Source: Cryptomeria japonica
Lineage: Eukaryota > Streptophyta > Pinopsida > Cupressales > Cupressaceae
Length of the DNA stretch: 64,000 nt
Reading direction: 5' to 3'
Assembly (NCBI RefSeq): GCF_030272615.1
Contig: NC_081412.1
Span: forward strand, 673,393,823-673,457,822
Positions within the stretch are counted from its first letter, which is position 1; every line of letters starts with the position of its first letter. A model generated the notes under the pieces. It worked only from the letters and a program-made list of their open reading frames with translations, had not been told where the DNA came from and did not search any database. A program made the translations under genes and the position numbers. Shown here one piece after another: positions 45,016 through 56,812 of the stretch.

Positions 45016-46752
45016 AATGTCTTGCACCAAAGAACCACACATGCATATAGACAAATATATATATAGACATGGCACACACACTGATGAAGGAGAATCATGG
45101 TGTTCCCTGTCTCACCAGAGTGAGTGAAGGAAAATCATCCCCTCTCATCCCAATACACTTGCAAACACGCAAAAAATAAATAACACGTCGTACATATAAG
45201 GTAAAAGTGTCAGCACATGATAATGATCAGAAAAATAACATTAATCATAAGCACTGAGATACTACATGAAAGAATACACCACAAATCTAGATAAAGCATG
45301 AAATAACATCGCATATATTCTAAATCACAATACAATAATGCTCCACTAAACAGTCAACTGAAGTCAATAAAAAATTGAAAAAGAGTTTGATCAAGGAGGG
45401 GTACTAAACTTGCCTAGTTGTAGTGCTCTGGGATAGGATTGGGAAGGCCTTTACAACCTAGGTAAGCTAGTCTCCCTTACCCCATTAAGCTTGATATGGC
45501 TTTGCATGTGCATCTAGGATGGTCAGGACAGATGCCCAAGTTTCTATTTTTCACATGTGATAACACTCTTTCCTTATATGTAGGTTGTAGTACCTTCAGC
45601 CTTATTTTTGATGTGTCCCCTTTGGATGGTTTTTGTTGGAGGTTTTGGAGATTGGATTCTATGTCTTTCATTATTGCATTTGTTGTATTCATCTTTCCTT
45701 TGGTTGTTAGATGTTAGCCTAGATTTAGAGTGTGAGTGGGATCTTGTGTCATCTCCTAGCACAAGGGGTGGTTCCTTGTGGTTCCACATGGTCACATGGT
45801 TTGATGTCTTCTTCCATTGGGATGTCCTTTGTTGAATTCTCTTGCATGGATGTGGATATCTTGTCTTCTCAGCATCAGATGGATTCTTGTAGTAGCTTGT
45901 TGTAAATGGTTCTTATGACATATCTATATAGATTCATGATGCAAATGTAACGTGATTGAGATCCATCCTATTCATAGTGTAAAGATATTTAATTCATGTA
46001 AATGGTGGATAGAATTGTAGGAGAATAAATGAAGTAACTTGTGATATTGGTTTATTAATGGAAATGGAATTATGAATATGTATGTAGTCTCATACAGTTG
46101 TGGAAATATGATAGATTATGTTGAGATTAGTTTATGATGATAGAAATTTAGGTGATTGGGATTAGGAACATTTGGTATTGGTGTTTTAAAATGAACTTAA
46201 AAAGGATGGTTAATGTATGATTAGTAGATGGATATAATCATGCTATAGAGTAGTGAATGATCATGTGTACATGGAAATAATAAATCATGCTAGAGGTAGT
46301 ATGGAAATGTGTTATCATACATATGATGTTATGTTATTGTTTATGTTTAGTTAAGTAATGGTGTTGAGATGCCCTAGGGAATTCTTAGATGTTTTGTTAT
46401 TATTTTTGCTTACATTATGTATTTTCATGATTATGTTAAGATGGTTAAATTTTATTTAATTAGTGGATGTTTATTGCATATGATTAGTTAATTGTATGGT
46501 TTCACTAGTAGATTTGTTTTTTTTAAATCTCTATTCATATGTTAGTGTAATTCTCTCAAGTATTTTGATAAGCATTACATCTAGTATCACAACTCATGTT
46601 CATACACTGGGTACTCTAGTTTCATATGAGCCCATTGTGCATATTAGCATTTCAGTGTGTGATTAGCCACATGATTACCCTAGTAGTTTTTTTCTTGCAT
46701 GTAGTTGCCCTAGATTTTAATCTTATAGTATTTTGTATCATGCTTAGACAAG
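45016..46752. other. AT-rich stretch, perhaps 5' part of E8
   Basis: No PBS or LTR ends were recognised. Short overlapping frames at 45477-45835 on both strands show no family. It may hold the leader or LTR of the Gypsy gag that follows. Confidence 0.4.
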
Positions 46753-47500
46753 ATGCCTACTAGAGGTAGACTCCATGGCCGTATGGGTACTTGACATAAT
46801 CATCATCCTAAGGATTCTAAAGGAAGATGTCATGAGCAACAACAACAAGGCTAGCAAGTTGGTGATGCAATTTCGCATTTGTTCAATACAATTCGGGAGC
46901 TTCTTGGTCGTTTGGGGCAAAGAAAGGAGGAGAATTAGCAGGAGGAGTTTAAGGAGCATGTGAGGGAACGTAGATGTTCCCCTTGGAGTAGAGTTGAGGT
47001 GGACCAGGATGTAGTTGTAGCAGGTCATATGAGAGATATTTTGAGGACTCGCCCTCCTAGTTTCAATGGTTTTGGTAGTGACTTGGAGGTTGAGACTTGG
47101 TTGTTGGATATGGCCATGTTTTTTTTCTATGAATCAATATAGTCGTATCACCATGGTGAGGTGTGCGATCATGCATCTTCATAATTTTTCATCTACTTAG
47201 TGGTGGTGGCATATGGAGAAACAAAAGTTGCATCTAGACATTGCAACAGTTTCATGGGAGATGTTTTTGGAGTCGTTTAATGCCTGTTACTTGTTTGATC
47301 ATTGGAGGAAAAGGAAGGCTGATGATTTTCATGATTTGAGGTAGTAGGATATGTCAATCGAGTACTATGAACCTAGGAATGTGTAGGTAGCATGGTATGT
47401 TAGTTGAGCGGTCTCAGTGATCACATTAGTGTTGACGTTTAGATGCATGAACCTTGTTGGCATTACATTAAGTTTGTTTCTATGATGATATTGAGAAGGT
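46753..47500 (+). pseudogene. gag: E8: Gypsy Gag fragment interrupted by E9
   Basis: From ATG 46753 the frame shows a basic, Gln-rich N-terminus and, after stops, RPPSFNGFGSDLEVETWLLD near 47050-47115, the start of a Retrotrans_gag domain. A T-run near 47118-47126 shifts the frame. It then reads RITMVRCAIMHLHNFSS, WHMEKQKLHLDIATVSWEMF and LESFNACYLFDHWRKRKADD, then SIEYYEPRNV. The sequence is still Gag-like at 47500, where the E9 LTR begins. AAGGT (47496-47500) would be the E9 target duplication. Confidence 0.78.
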
Positions 47501-48944
47501 TGTTGGAAATTGATGATATAATTGATAAAGGATGATTACTGTCTTAATAATATTATTTTGTCATTGATGTCAAGCAATTGATTTTCTGATTCAGTATGAT
47601 GTTGCCATATCTTAAAGAGTATGTTTTGATGAGTATAAAGATGTCAGTAAGTGACACAGAAAGAATGTGAAAATGAAGGGGAGTAATAAGTTATTCAATG
47701 GACAACTATTACCGAGTTAGACAGTGATGAGATTATGTTATTTTGATTGTTTTGATATCCTATATATGTGTATTCAAAGATTGAATAAGAAGGAGAAAAG
47801 ATTCCATGTAATAGAATGAGTAAAGGTTTGATACTGTTCTATTTTACCAAGCAAGGAGCTAGTCGGTAAACACCAAGGTTATCAGTGTCGGTTAAAGAAG
47901 AAAGAAGTTACCAAGTAAAGTTCAGTATTTACCAAGTATCAACCGAGCAGTAACAGAATGCATTAGATGAATAAATACATTATTAAATGAAGGATGCCAA
48001 TGAGATGGAGATTTATAGAAGATTGGAATGTCGTGCAAGAAGTTTGTTAAGGATCAACGGCAATGAAAATTCAAGAGTTAGATCTACAACACAGATTGAA
48101 CGGTCATAACCGAACACAAGTACCAAGGAAGGAATACAAGTTTCAAGGCAAGATAAAACATTTTTTAGTTCAAAGGATTCAATGAACCTAGTCAAGTTTG
48201 AAGATCTAATGGCTAAGATTAATCATGGGAAATGTGATTAAGGAGATTAAGCGGTTAGGAATTGCTTATAAATAAAGAAAAGCTGATGAACAAAGTATGT
48301 GGTCAAATATAAGAGCAGTGATAATGCAGAGGTTATTACCAAGTATAGAAGATTGAAGAACAGATTGAGAAGCCTAGCAAGGAGGAAGATAAGTCTTATG
48401 ACAAGATTATTTTGAGCACATAGAGTCTGCTTTAACATTTTAGATGTGAAGTTGTAGATATATTTTATTACTGTTATTTATTTTTGTAAGTGACAGGAAA
48501 TCTCTTAACAAAGTGGATCTAATAGTCTTATTTGTAAATCCTCTAGCAAGGTAACATTCTGAATGAGTGTTTGAAATCCTTTGACAAGGTCACTTCTAAC
48601 AAAGTGCAAGATTCTGATAGATCTGAGGGAAATCCCTTGACTGGGTCACATCTAGCAATGTGTTTATGTAATCTTTAATAGGATTGGCTTTTAACCAAGC
48701 ATACTCTAGAAGAGTATATTTTCTTTGTGGGTCTGAAATCCCACAGTGGTTTTTCCCTATTTGGGTTTCCACGTTAAATCTAGTGTTAAATGTGTTTTGA
48801 TGTTTCAAGTTTATCAGTTTATGAGTTTGAATGATTTACAGTCATAGTTGCATATCAAGTAAGTTCTATTGAGGTTGAATCTGATGAATATTTTGTATTG
48901 TGAGTTTATCTGATTCACCCCCCCCCCCTCTCATCTAACTAACA
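47501..48944 (+). repeat. E9 5' LTR (1444 bp)
   Basis: Termini are TGTTGGAA and ACTAACA. TATAAATA at 48267-48274 is a likely promoter. The 'cccacagtggtttttccct' and 'gggtttccacgtt' blocks (48740-48775) and a C-run before the end are usual R-U5 features. The start was set from TG after E8 gag sequence; no partner LTR is available. Confidence 0.85.
48267..48274 (+). promoter_or_regulatory. TATA box in E9 LTR
   Basis: TATAAATA, about 680 bp before the LTR end, in 'gcttataaataaag'. Confidence 0.5.
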
Positions 48945-48946
48945 AT

Positions 48947-48958
48947 TGGTATCAGAGC
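48947..48958 (+). other. E9 primer-binding site
   Basis: TGGTATCAGAGC, two bases (AT) from the LTR end; tRNA-iMet type. Confidence 0.95.
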
Positions 48959-49006
48959 TATAACTCCAAAAGAAAAGTTTAAAGGAACTTGAGGCAAGAT
49001 CCGAAG

Positions 49007-50110
49007 ATGTATAAAAGGGATGCACCAAAGTTGAACAAGTCAAGTTTCTCCACATGGTAGAAAAGGATGAAGTTGCACTTATTGGGAATTAGAGAATATG
49101 CAACATATTATCTGGAGAATGATTACACTGCACCTAGCATCTACCCAATGACAATGGAAGAGATAAAGGCAAAGCAAGAACATATTCAAGCAATGATTGA
49201 AATAACATCAACATTGACCAACTCAAAGTTTAATGATCTAGAAGGTTGTAATGATGCCAAAGCTAAGTGGAATAAGCTTATATCTATGTATCATGGTGAT
49301 GAACATGTTCAAAGAGAAAAAGTAGACAGTTTAAGAGGACAACTTGAATCCATGAGAATGAATGAATGTGAGAACATACTACAATACAATACAAGGTTAA
49401 AGGAAACTATCAATCAAATAAAAGGAGTAGGAGGAACTATTGAAGAAAAGGATGTAACAAGTAAACTTTGCTGAGAACACTTCTACCAGCTTATGCCATT
49501 TGAGTCTCTGCAATTAATGAATTAAGGTCTGTACCAAATATGCCAATCTCTTTGGATGCTACTATCGATAAGATACATGCTTTTGAGTTGAGTAATTTTG
49601 ATAACAATGGGTCTTTGGTTAACAAAGTTGAATCTGCATTCAGTTCTTTTCATCTTGATGAATCTAATTATTACATTGATAGAATGAATAAGTATGTTGA
49701 AAGAAATCATAGTGGAGCAAGTGAGAGATTTTGCAAAATCATGGAAGAAGTACACAAACTATATGAGGAAATTAGAAAGCAAGAAGAGTTTGAAGCATTA
49801 TTGGCTAGAAGGTTACCGAGAGGCAAAGGTAAGTATCAAGGAAAGTTACCTTTGAAATGTTTTAACTGTGATAAAATTGGACATATGGCTTTAAACTATC
49901 TTGACAAATTGTCTAGTGAAAAGAGAGAATACCGAGATGATAGACAGAAAGACAACCAATACAAAGGGCACCGAGACTTCAAAAGGAGAGATAGAAAGAC
50001 ATGCCTAGTAGCTGATGAGGAATCCAATGATGATAAATCTGATGGGACTGAGATAGAGGAAGTTGTATATGTGGCTATCGAAGATGGATCAGATGAAGAA
50101 AGGTATGAAG
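49007..50110 (+). pseudogene. gag: E9 Copia Gag
   Basis: ATG 49007 gives APKLNKSSFSTW then TAG and KRMKLHL, the Copia Gag start. The UBN2-like domain runs to about 49470 (LEGCNDAKAKWNKLISMYHG; VDSLRGQLESMRMNECENIL), where a frameshift follows. The next frame, from 49471, has one TGA and then runs through a coiled region to the knuckle CFNCDKIGHMALNY (near 49855-49900), whose last Cys is Tyr. An acidic linker leads to protease. Confidence 0.9.
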
Positions 50111-50735
50111 AAAAAACCTTAATATCACACATAAATATTAATGATTCTTGGATCATAGATAGTGGATGCTCACATCACATTACTGGTGATAAACACAAGT
50201 TTGTTAAATTAGAAGATTATGATGGAGGTTATGTAAGATTTGGTAATGATGCACCATGTCCTGTGAAAGGTAAAGGATCTATCACACTTCTTGACAATGC
50301 TAATTGTGATGATGTATATTGGTTTGAAGGTCTGAAATACAATTTGTTGAGTGTAGCACAACTAAACAATATAGGATACCGAATAGAATTTGAGAAAGGA
50401 ACTATCAAAATTCATGACAAACATGGAAAGTTGGTTGCTACCGGGACTCAAACAAGAGGTAATACTTTTCATCTTGACTCAACTCAAAACAATTGTCTAT
50501 ATGCAAAAATAAAAGATGCCTGGTTATGGCATAAAAGGTTTTGTCATGTAAATTTTGATAACCTGATCAAAATAAGTAAGAAGTACTGAGTAAGAGGTCT
50601 ACCGAGCTTAGAAAAACCTGAGAATGCAATATGTCGAGGATGCCAGATGGGTAAGATGACAAATCAAGCTTTACAAGTAAGTCTTACACTTCTAAAGGAA
50701 TTTTAGATCTTGTACACACTGATCTTTGTGGTCCT
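50111..50735 (+). pseudogene. pol: E9 protease and GAG-pre-integrase
   Basis: Protease core NDSWIIDSGCSHHITGDKHK (50140-50200) has D-S-G intact, followed by EGLKYNLLSVAQLNNIGYRI. GAG-pre-integrase: AWLWHKRFCHVNFDNLIKIS, where His replaces the usual Leu-Gly-His pattern only in part, then CRGCQMGKMTNQA for the zinc-binding Cys pair. TGA near 50587 and a shift near 50680 break the frame. LDLVHTDLCGPMK (50704-50742) carries the first integrase Asp. Confidence 0.88.
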
Positions 50736-51486
50736 ATGAAAGTTCAAAGTTATTATGGTGATAAATACTTCATATTATTTGTGGATGATTACTCAAGGAT
50801 GATGTCAGTTATGTTTTTAAAAGAGAAATCAGAAGCCTTTCAAATGTTCAAATGGTATAAGGAAAGAGTTAAAAATGAAACAAGAAGACAGTTGAAATGT
50901 CTAAGATTTGATAGAGGAGGAGAGTTCATTTCAGATGAATTTAACTTATTTTGTAATGTTCATGGTATAAAGAGACAAGTATCTGCACCGAGAACACCAC
51001 AACAAAATGGGATAGCTAAAAGAAGAAACAGATCAATTGTAGATTGTGCCAGAACTTTGATGCTAGAAAAGAGAGTACCTCAAATATTTTGGAGAGAATC
51101 AATAAGCACTGCAGTTTACACCCTGAACTGAGTACAACTGAAGAAAGGAACTATGAAGACATCGTATGAAATCTGGTATGACAAGAAACTAAATGTAAGT
51201 TATTTTAAAATATTTGGAAGTAGATGTTATGTTCACAAAGATGACAGAAATGGAAAATTTGATTAGAAAAGAGAGGAAGGAACATTTCTTGGTTATTCCT
51301 CTAGGATTAAAGCATTTAAATGTTTGATCAAATCATCTAACAAAATAGTGGAAAGTGCAAATGTGAAAATTGATGAATTTGCAGAAAGGAATGAAGAAGG
51401 AAATTCCAAAGAACCAGAAGATTATGAAGAGTTTGTATATGTACAACCGAGAAGTTTTACCGAGAAAGTTGATGAATAAAATACTT
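50736..51486 (+). pseudogene. pol: E9 integrase core and C-terminal part
   Basis: FILFVDDYSRMMSVMFLKEK and LKCLRFDRGGEFISDEF (second Asp) are typical of Copia. The third catalytic position reads PQQNGIAKRRNRSI, with Lys in place of Glu. FGSRCYVHKDDRNGKFD and GTFLGYSS follow. Stops at 51129-51131, about 51265 and 51477-51479. It would join element DNA to the chromosome, but with the Glu lost this copy could not. Confidence 0.9.
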
Positions 51487-52627
51487 AGTTACCTAGTGAC
51501 GAAGAAGATCATACAGAGCCTACCGAGCCTATATTAGCAAAATATGTTAGAAGAAATCATGCATCAAGTCAAATTATAGGAGATAAGGATGATCCAGTGA
51601 TGACAAGGAACAAACTGAGATAGAACACATGTCTAATATCCGAGTTTGAACCGAGGATAGTAAAAGAGGCATTAAGCAATGAAGATTGGGTGAATGCTAT
51701 GACAGAAGAGATTGAACAAATCAAGAAAAATGAAACATGGACACTGGTCCCAAGACCAAAAGATAAAAATGTAATTGGTACAAAGTGGATTTTCAGAAAT
51801 AAGCTAAATGAAAAAGGTGAGGTCATTCGGAATAAAGCAAGGCTAGTTTGCAAAGGTTATGCTCAAGAAGAAGGAATAGACTGTGGTGAAACTTTTGCAC
51901 CTGTGGCAAGACTTGAGGGAGTGAGAAAATTGTTGCAATATGCTGCTTACAAAAATTTCAAGGTATATCAAATGGATGTTAAATCTGCATTTTTGAAATG
52001 TATACTAGAAGAAGAAGTCTATATGGAACAACCTGAAGGATTTATTGAAGAGAAGAACAAAGATCAGGTATGTAAGTTGAAAAAAGCTTTATATGGCCTA
52101 AAGAAAGCACCTAGAGCATGGTATGAAAGGTTGCACGCTTACTTAATCAAGATTGGATTTATGAGAACTAGTGAAAACAACAACATGTATATAAAGAATC
52201 ATGAGGATAATGGATACCGATTTCAGCCATATTTGTTGATGATTTATTTTTTGTGGAAATGATTCTTTATGTAAGAACTTTGGAAATGAAATGTGCAAAG
52301 AATTTGAGATGTCATTAATCGGTGAAATAAAGTATTTTATAGGTTTACAAATATTGCAAATGAAAAATGGGATTTTCATTACTCAATCCAAGTATATAAA
52401 GGAAATCTTGAAGAAATTTGGAATGGAGGATTCTAAATCTATAAGTACTCCTATGACTACTAATTGTAAACTATCAAAGAATAATGAATTTGCATCTGTT
52501 GATAAGAAACTTTACCAATCTATGATTGGAAAATTGCAATATGTAGTTCACAACAGGCCTGATATAGCACATGCGATAGGTATAGCTGCAAGATTTTCTG
52601 TACATCCCAAAGAAACCCATATGACAG
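51487..52627 (+). pseudogene. pol: E9 reverse transcriptase, 3' end removed by E10
   Basis: Copia RT (RVT_2) order: [100 protein letters not shown]. The active site is IFVDDLFF (near 52228-52252), in a shifted frame. Then IGEIKYFIGLQILQMKNGIF and YQSMIGKLQYVVHNRPDIAH, up to the break at 52627. Both catalytic Asp are present. One long frame (51690-52262) is intact. Confidence 0.92.
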
Positions 52628-54028
52628 TGTAGTCACATAAATCTATCCATTTTAATTAAATGAATATTTCGTATTTATTTGATTAAAAATCCACAAAGCC
52701 ATTAGTTAATTAAATTAACATTTAATTAATTCATTCAACCAAATTCAAAAATAAATTAAATGAATAAATCATATTTATTTAATTTAATCCCCTTTCCTCT
52801 TTTAAATAAATTAAATTAAACCTTTATTTAAAATCATAAATCTCCCCCACTTGCATTTTCCTACAAATGCAACTTGCACACATTTATTGAAATAAATTAA
52901 TTTATTTTAAATAAAAACCCTATTTTCCCTCACCCACCAAATCCACTTGCATTCCTAAACCCCCTTCTAGATTCTTCTAACCCCTTCCTAATTAGCCTAA
53001 TCCATCCCCTAATTATTGTCACAATCCTAGGCAACTTGAAGTCACTTCTCAAAGACTTCAAAGTCTTTGAAAAGCATCAAATGCTTTGTGTGTTCAACAA
53101 TTTAACCTTCAAAGTCTTCCAAGACCACTAATGGCTCTTACATGACCATTTATGGCTCTTACATAACCATTTATGGTTATTTCAACTTGCATTCATGTGT
53201 CTCCTCAAGCATTTATTGCTTTGACCATGGTTATCCCTTTTGCCTTTGCACAAAGTTTATTCATTTAATAAAAGCTTTATTCTTTGAATAAAGAATTTTT
53301 TCATTCAATCTAACCTTGATCTTAACTCCCAAGTTAACTCTTAGGTCATGTCAAGCATTTAATGCTTATTCCCTCTCCTCTCAACCTATCTCACATTAAC
53401 ACTTGTCATCTTGGGATTGGGTTGAAAGCCTTCACATGGATTAAATATCATTCAATCCTGACCCTTGTTGAGATTACTCAATCTCAACCATCTATTGCTC
53501 CATTTTACCTATAAATAGAGCTCACATTCCTCATTTTCAAATCCTCAAGCATTTAGCATTCATAGTCATAATCCTGAAAACTTGTATGCATCTAAGTTAT
53601 AGAGAATTTTAGAGAGAATTTAGCATAAATCACTAATATCTTGTCACTTTGGTTTAAAATAATTCATTTTAGCATCATAGCATCTAGTATTAGCTTTTTA
53701 TTCACATTTAGAGCAAATACTTCAATCTGAAACCTCCATAAACATCCATAGTGCAAAAAGCTATTGAGAGCTACACTAGTATGGAACTTGGAGAGGAGAG
53801 GAACAAAGGAGAAGGAGCTAAGAGCATGTTAGGAGGCATTTGGAGATGCCTCATCATATTTACTTTCTTAGTTAAATATTCTCTCATGATTTTGGTATCT
53901 CTTTTGATATGCCTGCTTAGGTTAATCTTTGGTTGAATAGCACTTACTTTAACACTTGTTTCTTGTTGTTTGTGTGTGTTATACTACCACAAGTTTTCAT
54001 CTAACTTTTCCTCTTTTGCAGAGCATCA
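52628..54028 (+). repeat. E10 5' LTR (1401 bp)
   Basis: The start TGTAGTCACAT follows directly on E9 coding sequence and the end AGCATCA lies two bases from the PBS. It is AT-rich, with 'aaagtctttgaaaagcat'-type short repeats near 53050-53130. The partner LTR is not in the window; GACAG (52623-52627) would be its target duplication. Confidence 0.85.
53510..53518 (+). promoter_or_regulatory. TATA box in E10 LTR
   Basis: TATAAATAG in 'acctataaatagagctcac' is a near-ideal plant TATA box about 510 bp before the LTR end. The transcript would start near 53545. Confidence 0.72.
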
Positions 54029-54030
54029 TT

Positions 54031-54050
54031 TGGTGAACCCAACGTGAATC
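54031..54050 (+). other. E10 primer-binding site
   Basis: TGGTGAACCCAACGTGAATC begins two bases after the LTR. It starts with TGG, as any match to a tRNA 3' CCA must, but is not the iMet site. Tat elements often use other tRNAs (tRNA-Arg in Ogre); I cannot assign the tRNA here. Confidence 0.75.
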
Positions 54051-54117
54051 CAAGCACCCAAAACAATTTTTTTTAAAAACCAACTAACATGTTTGAATGT
54101 TGAACTTGACACACAAG

Positions 54118-54370
54118 TCGCACTTTAGTGCTTTTGATCGCATTGTAGCACTATTGCAACTTGATATTCTACTGCTATTGTTTTTAGAATAGTGCTATTG
54201 TCTCAAGTTTGGTGCTATTGACCTTTATTTAGCACTTTTGTAGCTTAAATAACGCTTTTGTGCTTGTTCTGGTGCTTTTGTATTTATTGTCAAAAATTTT
54301 CTTTTAGCATTTTTTTCTCTGTATTAACTCGTTTTTGTTAAATAGTGCTTCTGTTTTCACACAGACTAGC
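54118..54370 (+). repeat. Degenerate 10 bp motif array in E10 leader
   Basis: A motif of the form RGYGCTWTTG (agtgcttttg, agtgctattg, ggtgctattg, agcacttttg, ggtgcttttg, agcgctatta) occurs about ten times with irregular 15-30 bp spacing just after the PBS. Confidence 0.7.
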
Positions 54371-54514
54371 GCTATTATAATAGAACATTGTAAAAAAGAC
54401 CTTGTAACTAAAAAAGTGATTTTTTCCTAGGCTTATGGAAGCCCCCTAGGTTTGGATTTTACTAACTATTTGTTTCTTGTGCAGGTCTAAACTAACTCCT
54501 TTAAAAAGCAAAAA

Positions 54515-54710
54515 TTTGTTTTTGATGCTCTAAAAATTGAACAAAAGCAATTTTTCATTTCTTGCAAGTTAGGACAAATTTGTTTTTGGTGCTCTAAAAA
54601 TGAACAAAGGCAATTTTTCATTTCTTGCAAGCTAGGATCACTTGTTTTTGGTACTCTGACATTCAAAAAAAAAAAATTTGTTTTCTTGCAAGTTAGGCTT
54701 AATTTTTATT
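54515..54710 (+). repeat. Three imperfect 63 bp tandem repeats in E10 leader
   Basis: Units begin 'ttgtttttgRtgctct' at about 54515, 54579 and 54642 and share 'caatttttcatttcttgcaa'. The third is degenerate. Confidence 0.8.
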
Positions 54711-55837
54711 TTGGTTCTTAAAATCAACAAGGCAAATTTATTTCTTGCATCAAACTAAAGATTCACAATCAACACTTCCATTTTGGTGCAAATAAAATTT
54801 CACAATCCATTTGTCTCATTTTGCAAGCGATTTTACTTCAAGCAAAAATGTGTTTTTCAATTCAGTTGACCAGGATTTCAAAGTTCCTAGTTTACAATAT
54901 ATTTTGCCTTTGAAAGTTAAAAAAGAACACCATGATTGTTGGAGCAACATCTCCAAATACTTAGATCACATTGCAATGACAAGTTAAAAATGAACAAGTG
55001 AATTTCATGATTGGCACACTTGTGCAAAAGTTGGTCGAGTGGTCCTACTTCTAACACACACTATCCTCTCCCTTGGCTTTCATGGTCCTAGGTGCAAGAG
55101 AAAAGTGTTAGTAACACTCAAATTTTTATCTTTCTAAGAGAGGCCTACCAAGAGACACATCACTCTTGGGAATGACCTCGCATCATAAATCCTTCGAGCC
55201 ACTATAGAAATCAGGTGAGAGCAAAAGTTGTAGCCTTGGGTATAGTTGTTCCTATAGTGTAACTTGCCAAAAGGACAAATGGGACCCACCACAAGTTACA
55301 AGGCTCTTAAGTGAGTCACTGTAGAATGAACTTATGTCCAAAGACATAAAAAATTACTAAACACCTTTAAGTAGTAGCCCACCCATTCTATTGATTGAGG
55401 ATATTTGTGATAATTCAGTGCAAGAGCATAGATGGTTTTGCTCCCAAGATACTCACCATACATATTTCCTTGAGTAGAAACATAGCTTTTTGAAAAGTCA
55501 CTTGTGGCTTGATGAAAGTGGTGACTCCCCCATCATAGGGATCATCTATTTGTTATGCTCATGCAAGACTTAGGATATCACATCCTTACTTGCCACAATA
55601 GGATTCATAAGGTATGTAGTACCAAAGTCGAAGAAATATCAAGATGTGGGCTGAATTTATCGCAACTGGCCATTTGACCTTAGGGATACAAAGTGTTTGA
55701 AGTGTTTTCATTTTAGTCAAGACCAAGTGCAAATTGAGCCAACTTCAGGCTTTGGAAAGAAAAACACCTAAAATACACTTAAAGAAAAGGGTCATAAGAA
55801 GTCCAAGGATTGGGTTGATCTAGACCCATACTCATTT

Positions 55838-56378
55838 GTGCCTTTGAGGCAACATTCTTGTGTTTGTGTGTTTGCTTTGTTTTCTTGTCAAAGAAACATC
55901 ATAAAATTCAAAAAATTAGAACAAGTATTCATCCAACCAAACATATTTCAAAATAACCAAAAGATCAAAAACAAAGAAAAAAGTATCAAACTATATGACC
56001 ATTCTTCACATCTTGAGAAAGAAGAATCTTCATCAACACATAAACTTGAAAAAAACACCATTGAGCTCAAAGGCTTTGATCAAAAGGAGGAAATTCTTCT
56101 ATCTAAATAGACAAATATTTGTCTCTCAAAGATCTTTTCTACATCACATGTGTCTATACCTTCAAGGAAAATCAAATGAATTTGATCTAGAGTCATTGAA
56201 CCGCAAAGCTTTTATGCAATATAGAGCTTTGAGTTATCACAAAAACCAAGGAGGCAAGATCAATCCCAAATTCTTCCTAGATAATTGCATCACATACAAT
56301 GTAGCTCAAGAAATGCCACCAATGCCTGAAAGAGAAAAGGTAGAATTTGTTCCATTTGTGACACAAAGCTTTTATTGA
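55838..56378 (+). pseudogene. Possible extra ORF in E10 leader
   Basis: Two overlapping frames (55838-56110 and 55995-56378) lie between the leader repeats and gag. The second ends with ESLNRKAFMQYRALSYHKNQ and PPMPEREKVEFVPFVTQSFY, which looks protein-like. Ogre-type Tat elements carry an ORF of unknown function at this place, but I cannot show homology. It could also be chance open frame in A-rich DNA. Confidence 0.35.
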
Positions 56379-56812
56379 TGTTAAACATTTCATCCATTTC
56401 TCACCTTCACATCATCTCTTCATTTCAACTCTCAAAACATTAAGAGTTTCTTGTCCTGAGTTCTCTTTTGGATATTTCTTGAATCAAACACAACAAATCA
56501 CTTTTAGATTGTTTCTACATCTAGGATAGGCTCATCCTAAGAGACATATCTACGCAGGTCAAAACTAGTTTATGAGTGAATCCTCTCATTACTGGGTAGT
56601 TAAGTTTGTAACACATCTCAGATTTCTCTAAACCTTATCACATCAAACCTTATCAAAAACACAACAAGAAAATTCAAAGAAAGAATTTTGGTCACATCCA
56701 CCTTTAAGTGCTAGAGATCCACATGCAAAACAATTCACCAAACATCAATCTTTCATTTCATCAACAACTCATCATCATTTTCACCCAACTTCAACAAAAC
56801 TTTATAAACAAA

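Larger units (their letters stand above)
47501..52627 (+). mobile_element. E9: Copia element inserted in E8, cut by E10
   Basis: 5' LTR, PBS, gag, protease, integrase and most of RT in Copia order. The RT reading stops at 52627 in the middle of a conserved block (ARFSVHPKETHMT) where the E10 LTR starts. RNase H and 3' LTR should lie beyond E10, outside this window. Confidence 0.92.
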
